A stretch of 64,000 nucleotides of DNA from Actinomycetes bacterium. GTDB taxonomy: Bacteria; Actinomycetota; Actinomycetes; Nanopelagicales; Nanopelagicaceae. Position numbers and translations under genes: made by a program. Shown in pieces: positions 51,774 through 59,593 of the stretch. Numbering within the stretch: position 1 is the stretch's first letter; every line of letters starts with the position of its first letter. The DNA lies in NCBI GenBank assembly GCA_947383695.1, contig OX376642.1, positions 310,001 through 374,000 on the forward strand, in the 5' to 3' direction. The notes under the pieces are model-generated. The model was not told where the DNA came from. It was given only the letters and a program-made list of their open reading frames with translations, and searched no databases.

Positions 51774-52661
51774 ATGAAGTCAGTTGATTCCATTAAAAAT
51801 AGAAAGATGCGTTTCTGGCTCAAGAAGGTTCTGTGGCGCCACATTGTTGGAATAATCGTTGCATCTTTCGCCTTGTTTCCATTGGTTTGGATGATTTCTG
51901 CTGCCTTTGATGTAACAGGACAGATAAGTACGCAGCAGTTGATTCCTGTGCACAAAGGTTTAGATAACTTCCACCAGCTGTTCAGTAATACAGAGAAACC
52001 ATTTGGAATATGGTCGAAAAATTCACTGGTTATAGCTATTTCTGCGGCTGGAATGCAGGTCATTATCGGCGCATTGGCTGCCTATTCTCTGAGCCGTCAT
52101 AGATTTAGAGGTAGAAAGTTAACTCTTTCCACGATCCTAATCGTGCAAATGTTTCCGCAACTGCTGGCGGCAACTACCCTTTTTCTCATCATAAATACCT
52201 TTGGTAAGAGTTTTAGCATCCTTGGTTTAGGTCACCAACTTCCATTGATTCTTATTTTTGGCGGATCTGCTCTAGGCATAAATACATGGATGCTCAAGAG
52301 CTTTTTCGATACATTGCCCACTGAAATCGATGAGGCTGCAAAAATAGATGGCGCGGGCCATTTTGAGATCTTTAGGAAAATTATCGTTCCGCTTGCGACT
52401 CCAATTTTTGTGGTTACTTTTCTTTTGTCTTTCATCGCGATTATTAATGAGTACCTCATTACCTCGGTAATTCTGGGTCTTGATGGAAACAACATGACTG
52501 TTGCGGTTGGTCTACAACAGTTTATTTACGGTCAATATGGAAAGAACTGGGGACCTTTCACCGCCGGTGCTTTATTGGCAACTATTCCCGTCATGGCCCT
52601 ATTTATCTTCTTGCAGAAGCACCTTGTTTCAGGATTAGTAAGCGGAGCGACGAAGGGTTAA
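51774..52661 (+). CDS. Sugar ABC transporter permease (MalG-like)
   Basis: A 295-residue permease of six helices with the EAA loop EIDEAAKIDGAGHFEIFRKIIVP and the family segment SLSRHRFRGRKLTLS. The C terminus FIFLQKHLVSGLVSGATKG is typical of MalG, whose tail inserts at the ATPase interface. The ATG follows the MalF stop directly. No ATPase gene is present in the operon, so a shared MsmK/UgpC-type ATPase encoded elsewhere is presumably used. Confidence 0.92.
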   Translation: MKSVDSIKNRKMRFWLKKVLWRHIVGIIVASFALFPLVWMISAAFDVTGQISTQQLIPVHKGLDNFHQLFSNTEKPFGIWSKNSLVIAISAAGMQVIIGALAAYSLSRHRFRGRKLTLSTILIVQMFPQLLAATTLFLIINTFGKSFSILGLGHQLPLILIFGGSALGINTWMLKSFFDTLPTEIDEAAKIDGAGHFEIFRKIIVPLATPIFVVTFLLSFIAIINEYLITSVILGLDGNNMTVAVGLQQFIYGQYGKNWGPFTAGALLATIPVMALFIFLQKHLVSGLVSGATKG

Positions 52662-52668
52662 TGGGATA

Positions 52669-53526
52669 ATGATTGATCTTGAGGAGTTCCAAGTACGTGG
52701 GGTAAGCGGAAGCGTTAAAAAGGTCCGCATCGGCAATCGCACCGTTGACTATTGGGCACCAAAGAATCCAGGCAAGCACATAATTGTTGCTTTTGATGGT
52801 CAAAATGTTTTGGATAAAAGAAACATAGGAATTAACCCTCACCAAAGGGCAACATGGGAGTTGGCTCAATCAGCGGTCAGGATCGCTGAAAAGAACAACA
52901 TTCTTCCACCTACTGTTATTTGTGTTTATCACACTCCTTACGACGAAGATAATTTAGGCAGACTCAAGGAGTACACACCCAAGAGATTTATGGGACAACG
53001 GGATAATTGGATGATCGAAAGTTATGGTCTCTACAATGTTTCAGTCGATAGCTTTTTGGCAGATTTAGATGCGGATCAGTTAATTACCGACATAACTGAA
53101 TCAATCGTTCCTCAAATTACTTCACGTATTAATCAACTCATTTCGCCCGAAAGTACAGCCATTATCGGAGCGAGCATGGGCGGGCTGGCGGCGATTTATT
53201 CAACAATTGAAAGATCTGACTTTTTTCACACCGCTCTGAGTTTTTCTCCTCACTGGGTTATAGGTGGGGATCAATTAGCCTCAAAAATGATGAGTGAATT
53301 TCCAGCTCCAGGAAAACATAAGTTGTGGATGAGCCGTGGAACAAAAGGTTTAGATGCTTTATATGAGGGTTCCCAGGATCTTGCCGACAGGCTGATCAAA
53401 TCGCGGGGATACGTTGAGAACAAGAATTTAGTTACACGCGTTTTAAATAAAGGCGCTCATTCAAACGCTACTTGGGCGCACTATGCACCTGCGGCTTTGG
53501 ATTTTTGGATGAAGGAAGGAATCTAA
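52669..53526 (+). CDS. Esterase of the alpha/beta hydrolase fold (esterase D/Fes-like)
   Basis: A 285-residue enzyme. The nucleophile Ser is in IIGASMGGLAA (GxSxG) near residue 165, an N-terminal strand reads HIIVAFDGQNVLD, and the probable catalytic His is in NKGAHSNATWAHYAP. It matches the enterochelin-esterase/acetyl-xylan-esterase-like group. No signal peptide, so it would act on imported substrates in the cytoplasm. It starts 7 bases after the MalG-like stop and overlaps the SGNH gene by one base, placing it in the importer operon. Confidence 0.85.
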   Translation: MIDLEEFQVRGVSGSVKKVRIGNRTVDYWAPKNPGKHIIVAFDGQNVLDKRNIGINPHQRATWELAQSAVRIAEKNNILPPTVICVYHTPYDEDNLGRLKEYTPKRFMGQRDNWMIESYGLYNVSVDSFLADLDADQLITDITESIVPQITSRINQLISPESTAIIGASMGGLAAIYSTIERSDFFHTALSFSPHWVIGGDQLASKMMSEFPAPGKHKLWMSRGTKGLDALYEGSQDLADRLIKSRGYVENKNLVTRVLNKGAHSNATWAHYAPAALDFWMKEGI

Positions 53527-54068
53527 TGAAGAGAAGAGTCGTATTTGCAGGAGACAGCATTGTGCATGGCGGGCCATGGCAGTACTGGTTGCAGAAGCAT
53601 TACGTAACAAATTTTGCTTTTCCAGGACACACGACAGAAGACTTAGATGCTCTTATTCCTTCGATTGTGGCATCGCAACCAGAAATTCTCATCGTAATGA
53701 TAGGAACTAATGATTTTGGTAAGCATCGTCTTCCTGAAGAGCAGGTAATCAAAAATATCTTGAATGTTGCGACCAAACTTAAAAGCGCATTACCTAATAC
53801 TCCGATCATCTGGCATTCTCTTACTCCTCGAAGTGATGAATTTTCTCAAAGTATGCTTGTCGTAAATGCAGCGATTCATCCCGAGATGGAAAAGCTGGAG
53901 CTCATATTCCATGACATTTTTCCATTGTTGAAAAATGACAAAGAGGACAAGCTCCAAATTGAGTATTGCGAAGATCCAGATACCTTCGGACTCCACTTGA
54001 ACAAATTGGGATATGAAAAATGGTTCGAATCCCTAGGCCCGCTAATTGCTGAGAATTTAGAGTCCTAA
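53526..54068 (+). CDS. SGNH/GDSL family hydrolase
   Basis: A 180-residue esterase. Block I is FAGDSIVHGG (Ser in GDS), block III IGTNDFGKH (Asn) and block V DTFGLHLNKLG (Asp and His), a complete SGNH catalytic set; the block II Gly is probably in FAFPGHTTEDL. Such enzymes often remove acetyl groups from sugars. It starts in the stop codon of the esterase gene (TAATG). With the preceding esterase it suggests deacylation of the sugar brought in by the importer. Confidence 0.87.
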   Translation: MKRRVVFAGDSIVHGGPWQYWLQKHYVTNFAFPGHTTEDLDALIPSIVASQPEILIVMIGTNDFGKHRLPEEQVIKNILNVATKLKSALPNTPIIWHSLTPRSDEFSQSMLVVNAAIHPEMEKLELIFHDIFPLLKNDKEDKLQIEYCEDPDTFGLHLNKLGYEKWFESLGPLIAENLES

Positions 54069-54091
54069 TTAGGAACTGGTAAGTTTCGCAT

Positions 54092-54703
54092 GTGGATCGC
54101 GCAAAAGAGTTAGCATCAATTAATCGCAAGATCGTAAAAATCGATAAAGCCTTTGCACCTGCCATTAAAAACCTTGCGCCGTGCACATTCGGTCTAGAAA
54201 AGCCGACTGTTACTCATTATCAGTCACTCATTAGATCGGTTATTGCTCAGCAAGTAAGTACGGCAGCGGCACGCACAATATCTGGACGCTTACAGGAAAA
54301 GTGTGGAGGTTCTATTACAGCGGCAAAGGTTGGCGCACTTTCCATGAAGGAGCTTCAATCTGTAGGACTTACTGGGGCAAAGGTTCGAACAATTAGTGAG
54401 CTCACTGAGGCTTCACTGTCGGGTGATATTAACTTCCGGAAATTTACTCATATGTCAGATGAAGAGATCATCAAAGATTTAGTTCCACTGTTTGGAATTG
54501 GTCGTTGGACCGTCGAGATGTTCTTAATTTTCCACTTGGGTCGCCTAGATGTGTGGCCTATTGATGATCTTGCAGTCCGCCGAGGCTGGGATAACCTGCA
54601 TGGAAACTCAGAGCCCATCAAGCCCAAAGCGCTACATTTACTAGGAGAGCCATTTACGGGCATGCGAAGTGTTGTTGCTTGGTACTGCTGGAGAGCTTCT
54701 TAA
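54092..54703 (+). CDS. DNA-3-methyladenine glycosylase II-like (AlkA family)
   Basis: A 203-residue HhH-GPD base-excision glycosylase. Helix-hairpin-helix residues are LVPLFGIGRWTVEMFLIF and the catalytic Asp lies in DVWPIDDLAVRRGW. It lacks the N-terminal AlkA beta domain, so it corresponds to the short form of AlkA. It removes alkylated purines from DNA. The start is a GTG with no strong ribosome-binding site. It converges with the TipAS gene, whose stop lies next to its own. Confidence 0.9.
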   Translation: MDRAKELASINRKIVKIDKAFAPAIKNLAPCTFGLEKPTVTHYQSLIRSVIAQQVSTAAARTISGRLQEKCGGSITAAKVGALSMKELQSVGLTGAKVRTISELTEASLSGDINFRKFTHMSDEEIIKDLVPLFGIGRWTVEMFLIFHLGRLDVWPIDDLAVRRGWDNLHGNSEPIKPKALHLLGEPFTGMRSVVAWYCWRAS

Positions 54704-55066
54704 CTACTGATTAACAATTGCATCGTGGACATATTGAGCTAATCCACGGACGCGTCCATCGTAATACTCTTTAAATCGCGGATCTTCGATATACATAACG
54801 GCAAGATTCTTTTGCATTTCAACAGAGCAATCGTAAAACCATTTGGTGATTGCATCTCTGTGGGCACGAACCGCTTCCTGGGCATTAGGGGAGTCGATTG
54901 GAAGTGAGTTTCCAAATGCGTAAACGAATAACTCAGTAGCCGCTTCTTGATCTACCTTTGCCGCCTCAAAATCATCCTTGGAGTACTTAGATGTCTTTGC
55001 CTGAGATTGTCGGTAAGCCTCGGTATCTCCCCAACGCTTACCGACTTCATCCTCGTATGTGTGCAT
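54704..55066 (-). CDS. Stand-alone TipAS domain protein
   Basis: A 120-residue helical protein matching the TipAS antibiotic-recognition domain of TipA-type regulators: KRWGDTEAYRQSQAKTSKYS at the N terminus and DPRFKEYYDGRVRGLAQYVHDAI at the C terminus. In full-length TipA this domain binds thiopeptides and is joined to a MerR DNA-binding domain; here the MerR part is absent. It may bind a small molecule or sequester a drug. It lies 9 bases downstream of the DoxX gene, on the same strand. Confidence 0.82.
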   Translation of the reverse strand: MHTYEDEVGKRWGDTEAYRQSQAKTSKYSKDDFEAAKVDQEAATELFVYAFGNSLPIDSPNAQEAVRAHRDAITKWFYDCSVEMQKNLAVMYIEDPRFKEYYDGRVRGLAQYVHDAIVNQ

Positions 55067-55075
55067 GAAAAAAGT

Positions 55076-55426
55076 TTAGCGCTGTAGCTGCAAAACTGTT
55101 GTAACGACAGCGATGATCAAAATACCAAGTGCAGCACCAAAATCAGCTGGCCCATGCTTCTTGCTTATGTGCGACACGACTGCACCTACAAAGTAAAGAA
55201 CTAAACATGCAGAGGCGAGCAATCCCAGAGCAGGACTCCAAATTCCAGCAATTACTCCGAGGCCACCTGCGATTTCTAGGAAAGCAAGAGCAGGAACTTG
55301 GCTTGGCTTTACTCCTACAGATTCCATGGAAGCCATGACATCTGGAACCTTCTTGAGCTTAGCTATTGCTGATCCGATTGAGGCAAATGCCAATAGGGAT
55401 CCAAAAATAATTAGTGCGATTTTCAT
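55076..55426 (-). CDS. DoxX family membrane protein
   Basis: A 116-residue protein with four predicted helices. LIIFGSLLAFASIGSAIAKLKKVPDVMASMESVGV and FLEIAGGLGVIAGIW are DoxX-like. DoxX proteins are associated with thiol or quinone redox stress. Its start overlaps the end of the MarR gene by 4 bases, so the two are co-expressed. Function in this organism is not known. Confidence 0.87.
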   Translation of the reverse strand: MKIALIIFGSLLAFASIGSAIAKLKKVPDVMASMESVGVKPSQVPALAFLEIAGGLGVIAGIWSPALGLLASACLVLYFVGAVVSHISKKHGPADFGAALGILIIAVVTTVLQLQR

Positions 55427-55908
55427 TCAGTTTCTACCTTCTTATTAATTGGGTGATTTTCTCTCATGTGGGAGGCGATAGCCTCAGAAATTTCGATGAG
55501 AGCTTCTTTTTGCTTGTTAGTTAAAACCTCGCTGAAACAATGGTTAATTTCTAGGGATTGAAGTGGAATAGCTTTTTCAGCAATTCTTCGTCCAGCAGGG
55601 GTAATGCTCACATCAAAGCAACGTGCATCAGATTCACTTTGAATCTTCTTTACAAGCCCTGACTCTTGCATTCGGGAAATTTGATGGGACATCCGGCTTG
55701 TCTCCCAACCGAGCCCGATTGCAAGTCGATTTAAGTTCACTGATGAATTAGGAAGTTCGGATAAAGCTGTCAGTACAACGTACTCAGGACCAGTTATGCC
55801 TGAGTGATTAGTTATTTGACGACTTAAGTGTGGAAGAAGACGCGTTCCAATTTTATGAAACGCCCTCCACGCCCGTGAATCAAGCTCCTTCATTCCTTTT
55901 TGTGCCAC
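55423..55908 (-). CDS. MarR family regulator (with DoxX)
   Basis: A 161-residue regulator with the winged-helix region SSVNLNRLAIGLGWETSRMSHQISRMQESGLVKKIQSESDARCFDVSIT. One Cys lies in the wing (DARCFDV). It begins with MAQKGMKELDSRAW. Regulators of this type next to DoxX often respond to quinones or electrophiles. The perfect palindrome at 55931-55942 in front of it probably is its operator, controlling itself, DoxX, TipAS and the divergent gene at 56001. Confidence 0.92.
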   Translation of the reverse strand: MAQKGMKELDSRAWRAFHKIGTRLLPHLSRQITNHSGITGPEYVVLTALSELPNSSVNLNRLAIGLGWETSRMSHQISRMQESGLVKKIQSESDARCFDVSITPAGRRIAEKAIPLQSLEINHCFSEVLTNKQKEALIEISEAIASHMRENHPINKKVETE

Positions 55909-55926
55909 ATCTGTAGGCTAGCATTA

Positions 55927-55946
55927 TTAGTTGACATGTCAAGTAA
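55927..55946. promoter_or_regulatory. Likely MarR operator and promoter for the divergent gene
   Basis: TTGACATGTCAA (55931-55942) is a perfect 12-bp palindrome, flanked after one base by TTA and TAA. It contains a consensus -35 TTGACA, and TAAAGT (55954-55959) is a -10 at 17-base spacing for the gene at 56001. Repressor binding would cover the -35. Confidence 0.75.
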
Positions 55947-56000
55947 ATGCTCATAAAGTGCTGTCAATCATTCGAGCTACACCAACAGAGAGAAAAACAC

Positions 56001-56282
56001 ATGAAGAGTTTTATGGTCGTAGCGCGAATTAAAGATGGCGTTACTCCCGAAGAAATCAAAGCCCTTATTCCAGCTGAAGTAATTCAAGCCAAGATTCTTG
56101 AAGATAAAGGATTGCTAGGAACAATCAAGGTTGCCATGCCCAAGAGAACTGTCTTCCTAGAGGCATTTGCCGACAGCGAAGCCGCCGCAATAGATTCAAT
56201 TAAATCTCTTCCAATGTCAGAAATTTGGGATTTCGAACTATTTGAGACAACGCCGCCAGCTGGTGCTGCTACAAATATTTAG
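56001..56282 (+). CDS. Small ferredoxin-fold-like protein, unknown function
   Basis: A 93-residue cytoplasmic protein, probably a dimeric alpha/beta-barrel (muconolactone-isomerase/YCII-like): MKSFMVVARIKDGVTPEEIKAL, then GTIKVAMPKRTVFLEAFADSEAA and LPMSEIWDFELFE. No firm family assignment. The start at 56001 has AGAGAG at fair spacing; upstream in-frame codons lie before or in the promoter. It is divergent from MarR-DoxX and likely repressed by the same operator; its 3' end overlaps the convergent DUF1761 gene by 4 bases. Confidence 0.65.
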   Translation: MKSFMVVARIKDGVTPEEIKALIPAEVIQAKILEDKGLLGTIKVAMPKRTVFLEAFADSEAAAIDSIKSLPMSEIWDFELFETTPPAGAATNI

Positions 56283-56707
56283 TTGAAATAAGTGATGATT
56301 GCGCCGGCAATCGTTAGATTGATCGCATCATTTGCAGTCTCAATAATCCAAACCTTTAGCGATTCCCCGCCAAATACTCGGTGACTCAGAGATGCAAACA
56401 TTCCAATGCCTACGCCAAGTGCAAGGCCTACCAGCGAGCCATCAGTTACTGAAAATTCAGGATTATTAGCTTGTAGCGAGTTGATAATCAAACCTAAAGT
56501 TAGTGTTTGAAAAAGTACGCCAATGATCGTTCCGCCAAAAAGAAGAACTGGCTTGTTTTGCTCACCTGTTAACTGACCTGAAGCATTTCCCTTTGCTCTC
56601 ATCCAAACCGGGTAGAAAGTCTTTGGACCGAACCAGATCGCTCCGCTTATGAAGGAGACAAAGAAAGCAACGAGGAATCCCACGAAATTAAGTTCAGAAA
56701 ATGTCAT
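56279..56707 (-). CDS. DUF1761 family membrane protein
   Basis: A 142-residue protein with four helices. LVAFFVSFISGAIWFGPKTFYPVWMRA at the N terminus is the DUF1761 signature; further helices lie at about 55-75, 90-112 and 118-140. The function of DUF1761 is unknown. It converges with the small gene at 56001 and is divergent from the YCII-like gene at 56766. Confidence 0.85.
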   Translation of the reverse strand: MTFSELNFVGFLVAFFVSFISGAIWFGPKTFYPVWMRAKGNASGQLTGEQNKPVLLFGGTIIGVLFQTLTLGLIINSLQANNPEFSVTDGSLVGLALGVGIGMFASLSHRVFGGESLKVWIIETANDAINLTIAGAIITYFN

Positions 56708-56765
56708 GGCTAAATTTTACATAATGCCTTTGAAATATTTGGTAAATCCGCCTTATTATTCGGTT

Positions 56766-57095
56766 ATGCGCTTCTTAATTTCTGTTATTGACACTCAAAC
56801 TCGTTCCCCTCATACGCCTGAAGAGATGAAGGCGATTGATGATTTCAACGACAAGATTGAAGATGCTGGACAGCGCTTATTCGCCTGCGGAATAGATTCG
56901 CCTGATAAAGCGGTCGTGTTTGATTCAAGAGATGGTGCGGAGATATCAATCCCTGGCCCGCATCACTCATCAGCAGAATACTTCAGTGGTTTCTGGATCG
57001 TTAAGGTTGATTCCTTGGAAACCGCGCAACAGCTGGCTGCAGAAGGATCAAAGGCTTGTAACCGAAAGGTCGAACTGCGTCCATTGTTCGGCTGA
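56766..57095 (+). CDS. YCII-related protein
   Basis: A 109-residue cytoplasmic protein of the YCII/DGPF-like alpha/beta-barrel group: MRFLISVIDTQTRSPHTPEEMKAIDDFNDKIEDAG and FSGFWIVKVDSLETAQQLAAEG. Such proteins are often found with ECF sigma factors or as small enzymes of unclear role. The start at 56766 fits family homology; TTATTATT just before the ATG may be a -10 for a leaderless message. It lies 62 bases before uppP. Confidence 0.75.
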   Translation: MRFLISVIDTQTRSPHTPEEMKAIDDFNDKIEDAGQRLFACGIDSPDKAVVFDSRDGAEISIPGPHHSSAEYFSGFWIVKVDSLETAQQLAAEGSKACNRKVELRPLFG

Positions 57096-57157
57096 ACATT
57101 GAGTTCACATACCCATTCTCGCTACTATTGACCTCTAGGGATCGGGGAGCAAGCCAA

Positions 57158-57994
57158 TTGTTTGAAGCGATAATTCTTGGAATTGTTCAAGGACTCACCG
57201 AATTTCTACCAATCTCATCAAGTGCCCACATTCGATTTGTGGGTGAGTTCCTCGATGGTGCAAATGATCCTGGTGCTCGTTTCACCGCAATCACCCAAAT
57301 AGGAACTGAGTTAGCAGTCCTTCTCTATTTCAGAAAAGACATCGCAGCCATTCTTCGCTCGTGGTTTGGGCAAACGATTCAGCGCAAAGAGCTTGTAGGT
57401 GAAGCTAAATCGCAGGCTCGAATGGGTTGGCTAATTGTCGTTGGAACAATTCCAATCGTTGTTCTTGGCTATCTTGGTAGTGACATCATTGAAAACAATC
57501 TTCGCTCGCTGTGGTTGATCGCAACAACCTTGATTGTCTTTGGCGTGATTCTCGGTTTGGCAGATACATATGGAAAGAAAGTTCGCACATTAGATCAGCT
57601 ATCAACTCGTCACGGCATTTTGTATGGCGCAGCTCAAGCCTTAGCGCTTATGCCAGGAGTTTCCCGTTCAGGTGCAACGATCGCTATGGGTCGCTTTCTT
57701 GGGTACACACGTGAAGCAGCGCTTCGCTACTCATTCTTGTTAGCTCTGCCTGCTGTGTTCGGAAGCGGCTTCTATCAACTTCAAAGTGCGCTTTCATCAT
57801 CTGATAGCTCAAATGTCTTTTCACTTACAGAGACCGCCATGGCAACAGGAATTGCTTTTGTTGTTGGCTACCTAGTTATCGCATGGTTGCTTAAGTTTGT
57901 TTCTACCAAGAGCTTTATGCCCTTCATCATCTACAGGGTCACACTAGGCACAGTGATTCTTATTCTCTTAGCAACTGGTGTTATTGCAGCATGA
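57158..57994 (+). CDS. uppP: Undecaprenyl-diphosphatase
   Basis: A 278-residue membrane enzyme (BacA) that recycles undecaprenyl diphosphate for peptidoglycan synthesis and gives bacitracin resistance. Signatures QGLTEFLPISSSAH and MPGVSRSGATIAMGRF are intact, with about eight helices. The TTG at 57158 is the likely start (FEAIILGIVQG), with GGGGAG 9 bases upstream. An in-frame TTG at 57128 would add an unlikely polar tail. It overlaps the next gene by 4 bases (ATGA). Confidence 0.95.
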   Translation: MFEAIILGIVQGLTEFLPISSSAHIRFVGEFLDGANDPGARFTAITQIGTELAVLLYFRKDIAAILRSWFGQTIQRKELVGEAKSQARMGWLIVVGTIPIVVLGYLGSDIIENNLRSLWLIATTLIVFGVILGLADTYGKKVRTLDQLSTRHGILYGAAQALALMPGVSRSGATIAMGRFLGYTREAALRYSFLLALPAVFGSGFYQLQSALSSSDSSNVFSLTETAMATGIAFVVGYLVIAWLLKFVSTKSFMPFIIYRVTLGTVILILLATGVIAA

Positions 57995-58563
57995 GCAAGG
58001 TTTTAGTTGACAAGCATTTGAAAGGCTTTGAAATCGGCCAGCGTCAGATTCTCAATAATCTGCGTGAAATGATCGCTGAAGAACTTCCGACAGCTACCCA
58101 GGTAATCAAATACGGAATACCCACCTTTCTGATCGAAGGGGTAGCGATTCTTGGTTTTGATGGATACAAAAATCACAACAGTTTGTTTCCCTATAGCGGC
58201 GCTACAAATATGTTGCTTGAAAAGGAGCTGGCTGGATATGAACAAACCAAAGGCTCTATTCACTTTGCAGTAGATAAGAGATTTCCAAAGCCTCTACTGA
58301 AGAAGATTATTAAGGCGCGCATTAGTCAAATAAATGCGAGCTATCCAAAGCGCACAGGTGAGTATTTAGAGTTTTATGGAAATGGTGTTCTGAAAGCTAT
58401 TGGAAAGATGAAGGCCGACAAACTCCACGGTGATTGGAAATGGTTTCGAAAAGATGGCGTGATTATGCGCTCAGGATCATTTAAGAATGGAAAGCAAGTA
58501 GGCGTATGGATCACATACGACCAAAAAGGTAAGCCCTACAAGAAAACCAACTTCGGCTCCTAA
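57991..58563 (+). CDS. DUF1801 domain fused to MORN-like repeats
   Basis: A 190-residue protein. Residues about 15-110 are a DUF1801/YdhG-like domain (REMIAEELPTATQVIKYGIPTF and HFAVDKRFPKPLLKKIIKARI). Residues about 125-185 hold MORN_2-type repeats: GEYLEFYGNGVLKAIGKMKADKLHGDWKWFRKDG and GSFKNGKQVGVWITYDQKG. DUF1801 function is unknown and MORN repeats usually act in membrane or protein contacts. Overlap with uppP suggests co-translation. The fusion is unusual. Confidence 0.8.
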   Translation: MSKVLVDKHLKGFEIGQRQILNNLREMIAEELPTATQVIKYGIPTFLIEGVAILGFDGYKNHNSLFPYSGATNMLLEKELAGYEQTKGSIHFAVDKRFPKPLLKKIIKARISQINASYPKRTGEYLEFYGNGVLKAIGKMKADKLHGDWKWFRKDGVIMRSGSFKNGKQVGVWITYDQKGKPYKKTNFGS

Positions 58564-58611
58564 ACTCCTTTTCGATTGGCGAAGCATTTATCTATTGCAT
58601 AGCATTGCCAC

Positions 58612-59517
58612 GTGTTCGCTCTTCATAAATTTCCACTGACTAAACCTTTAGCGGACAAGTTTCGCGAAAATGTTTCCGGTTCACGTGATGGCCGCCCTGA
58701 TTGGGTACTTACAATCGGACAAGGCTCCGGAGAAGGATTATTTGGTCCGAACAGCGCTGTGTGGCAGGTGCATGGAACTATCGCAACATTAGTTGGGGGA
58801 GTTCGAGCATTACTTTTGCAGGCCGCGCATCCTGCACCACTATCTGGAGTTGCAGAGCACTCTCGATATGAAACAGATCCTTTAGGACGCCTGGCGGGTA
58901 CGACTCGTTGGTTAACGGTCACAACCTTTGCAGCAGAAGAGGTAATTGCTCGCGAAGCAGCACGCGTTAACGCCATGCATGATCATGTGAAAGGTAATTT
59001 CACTGACAAGCAAGGTCATGCACAAAGTTACAAAGCGAAAGATCCTCGCTTTTTGTTGTGGGTGCATTGCGCCTTCACAGATTCATTTTTAAAGGCACAT
59101 CTGGCTCTTGGTTATCCGATTGATAAAGGCGCTGATGCTTATGTTGCCGAATGGAGCAAGAGCGCGATTCCTCTTGGGTTAACCAACGCACCAATGTCAG
59201 TTGCAGAGCTAGAAGCAACTCTGGATGATTTCAGAGCACATGATTTGGCACATGTTGAACGAACTGATGAAGTAGTTCGATTTATTTTGAATCCACCATT
59301 TGGGGGAGTGGGTAAGTTCTTTTATAAGGTGATTGCAAATGCTGCGATCGCAACATTAGACCAGCGCGAATTAGATTTACTGGGATTGACTCCACGATCA
59401 AAGATGTGGCTTCGAATTTCTCGAGTTAGCCTGGATATTTTTCTTGCAATCTTGGGGCCAGAGCCACCAGCGATGCAGGTTGCACGCGAACGCATCGAAT
59501 CTACGCGTAACACATAG
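58612..59517 (+). CDS. DUF2236 (MpaB/latex-clearing-protein-like) oxygenase family protein
   Basis: A 301-residue soluble helical protein with a GTG start. The core motif LQAAHPAPLSGVAEHSRYETDPLGRLAGTTRWLTVTTFA, a later FLLWVHCAFTDSF and the conserved His residues match the DUF2236 family, whose latex-clearing protein and MpaB members bind heme through His. The substrate is unknown here. It stands alone between the DUF1801 fusion and the phosphoesterase cluster. Confidence 0.87.
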   Translation: MFALHKFPLTKPLADKFRENVSGSRDGRPDWVLTIGQGSGEGLFGPNSAVWQVHGTIATLVGGVRALLLQAAHPAPLSGVAEHSRYETDPLGRLAGTTRWLTVTTFAAEEVIAREAARVNAMHDHVKGNFTDKQGHAQSYKAKDPRFLLWVHCAFTDSFLKAHLALGYPIDKGADAYVAEWSKSAIPLGLTNAPMSVAELEATLDDFRAHDLAHVERTDEVVRFILNPPFGGVGKFFYKVIANAAIATLDQRELDLLGLTPRSKMWLRISRVSLDIFLAILGPEPPAMQVARERIESTRNT

Positions 59518-59593
59518 ATTTCTCAGCCTTTTCGACCCAAACCTTTACCAAGAGAATGATGCATAAGCTACGGATTAGTTCTACCGTTTTTGT

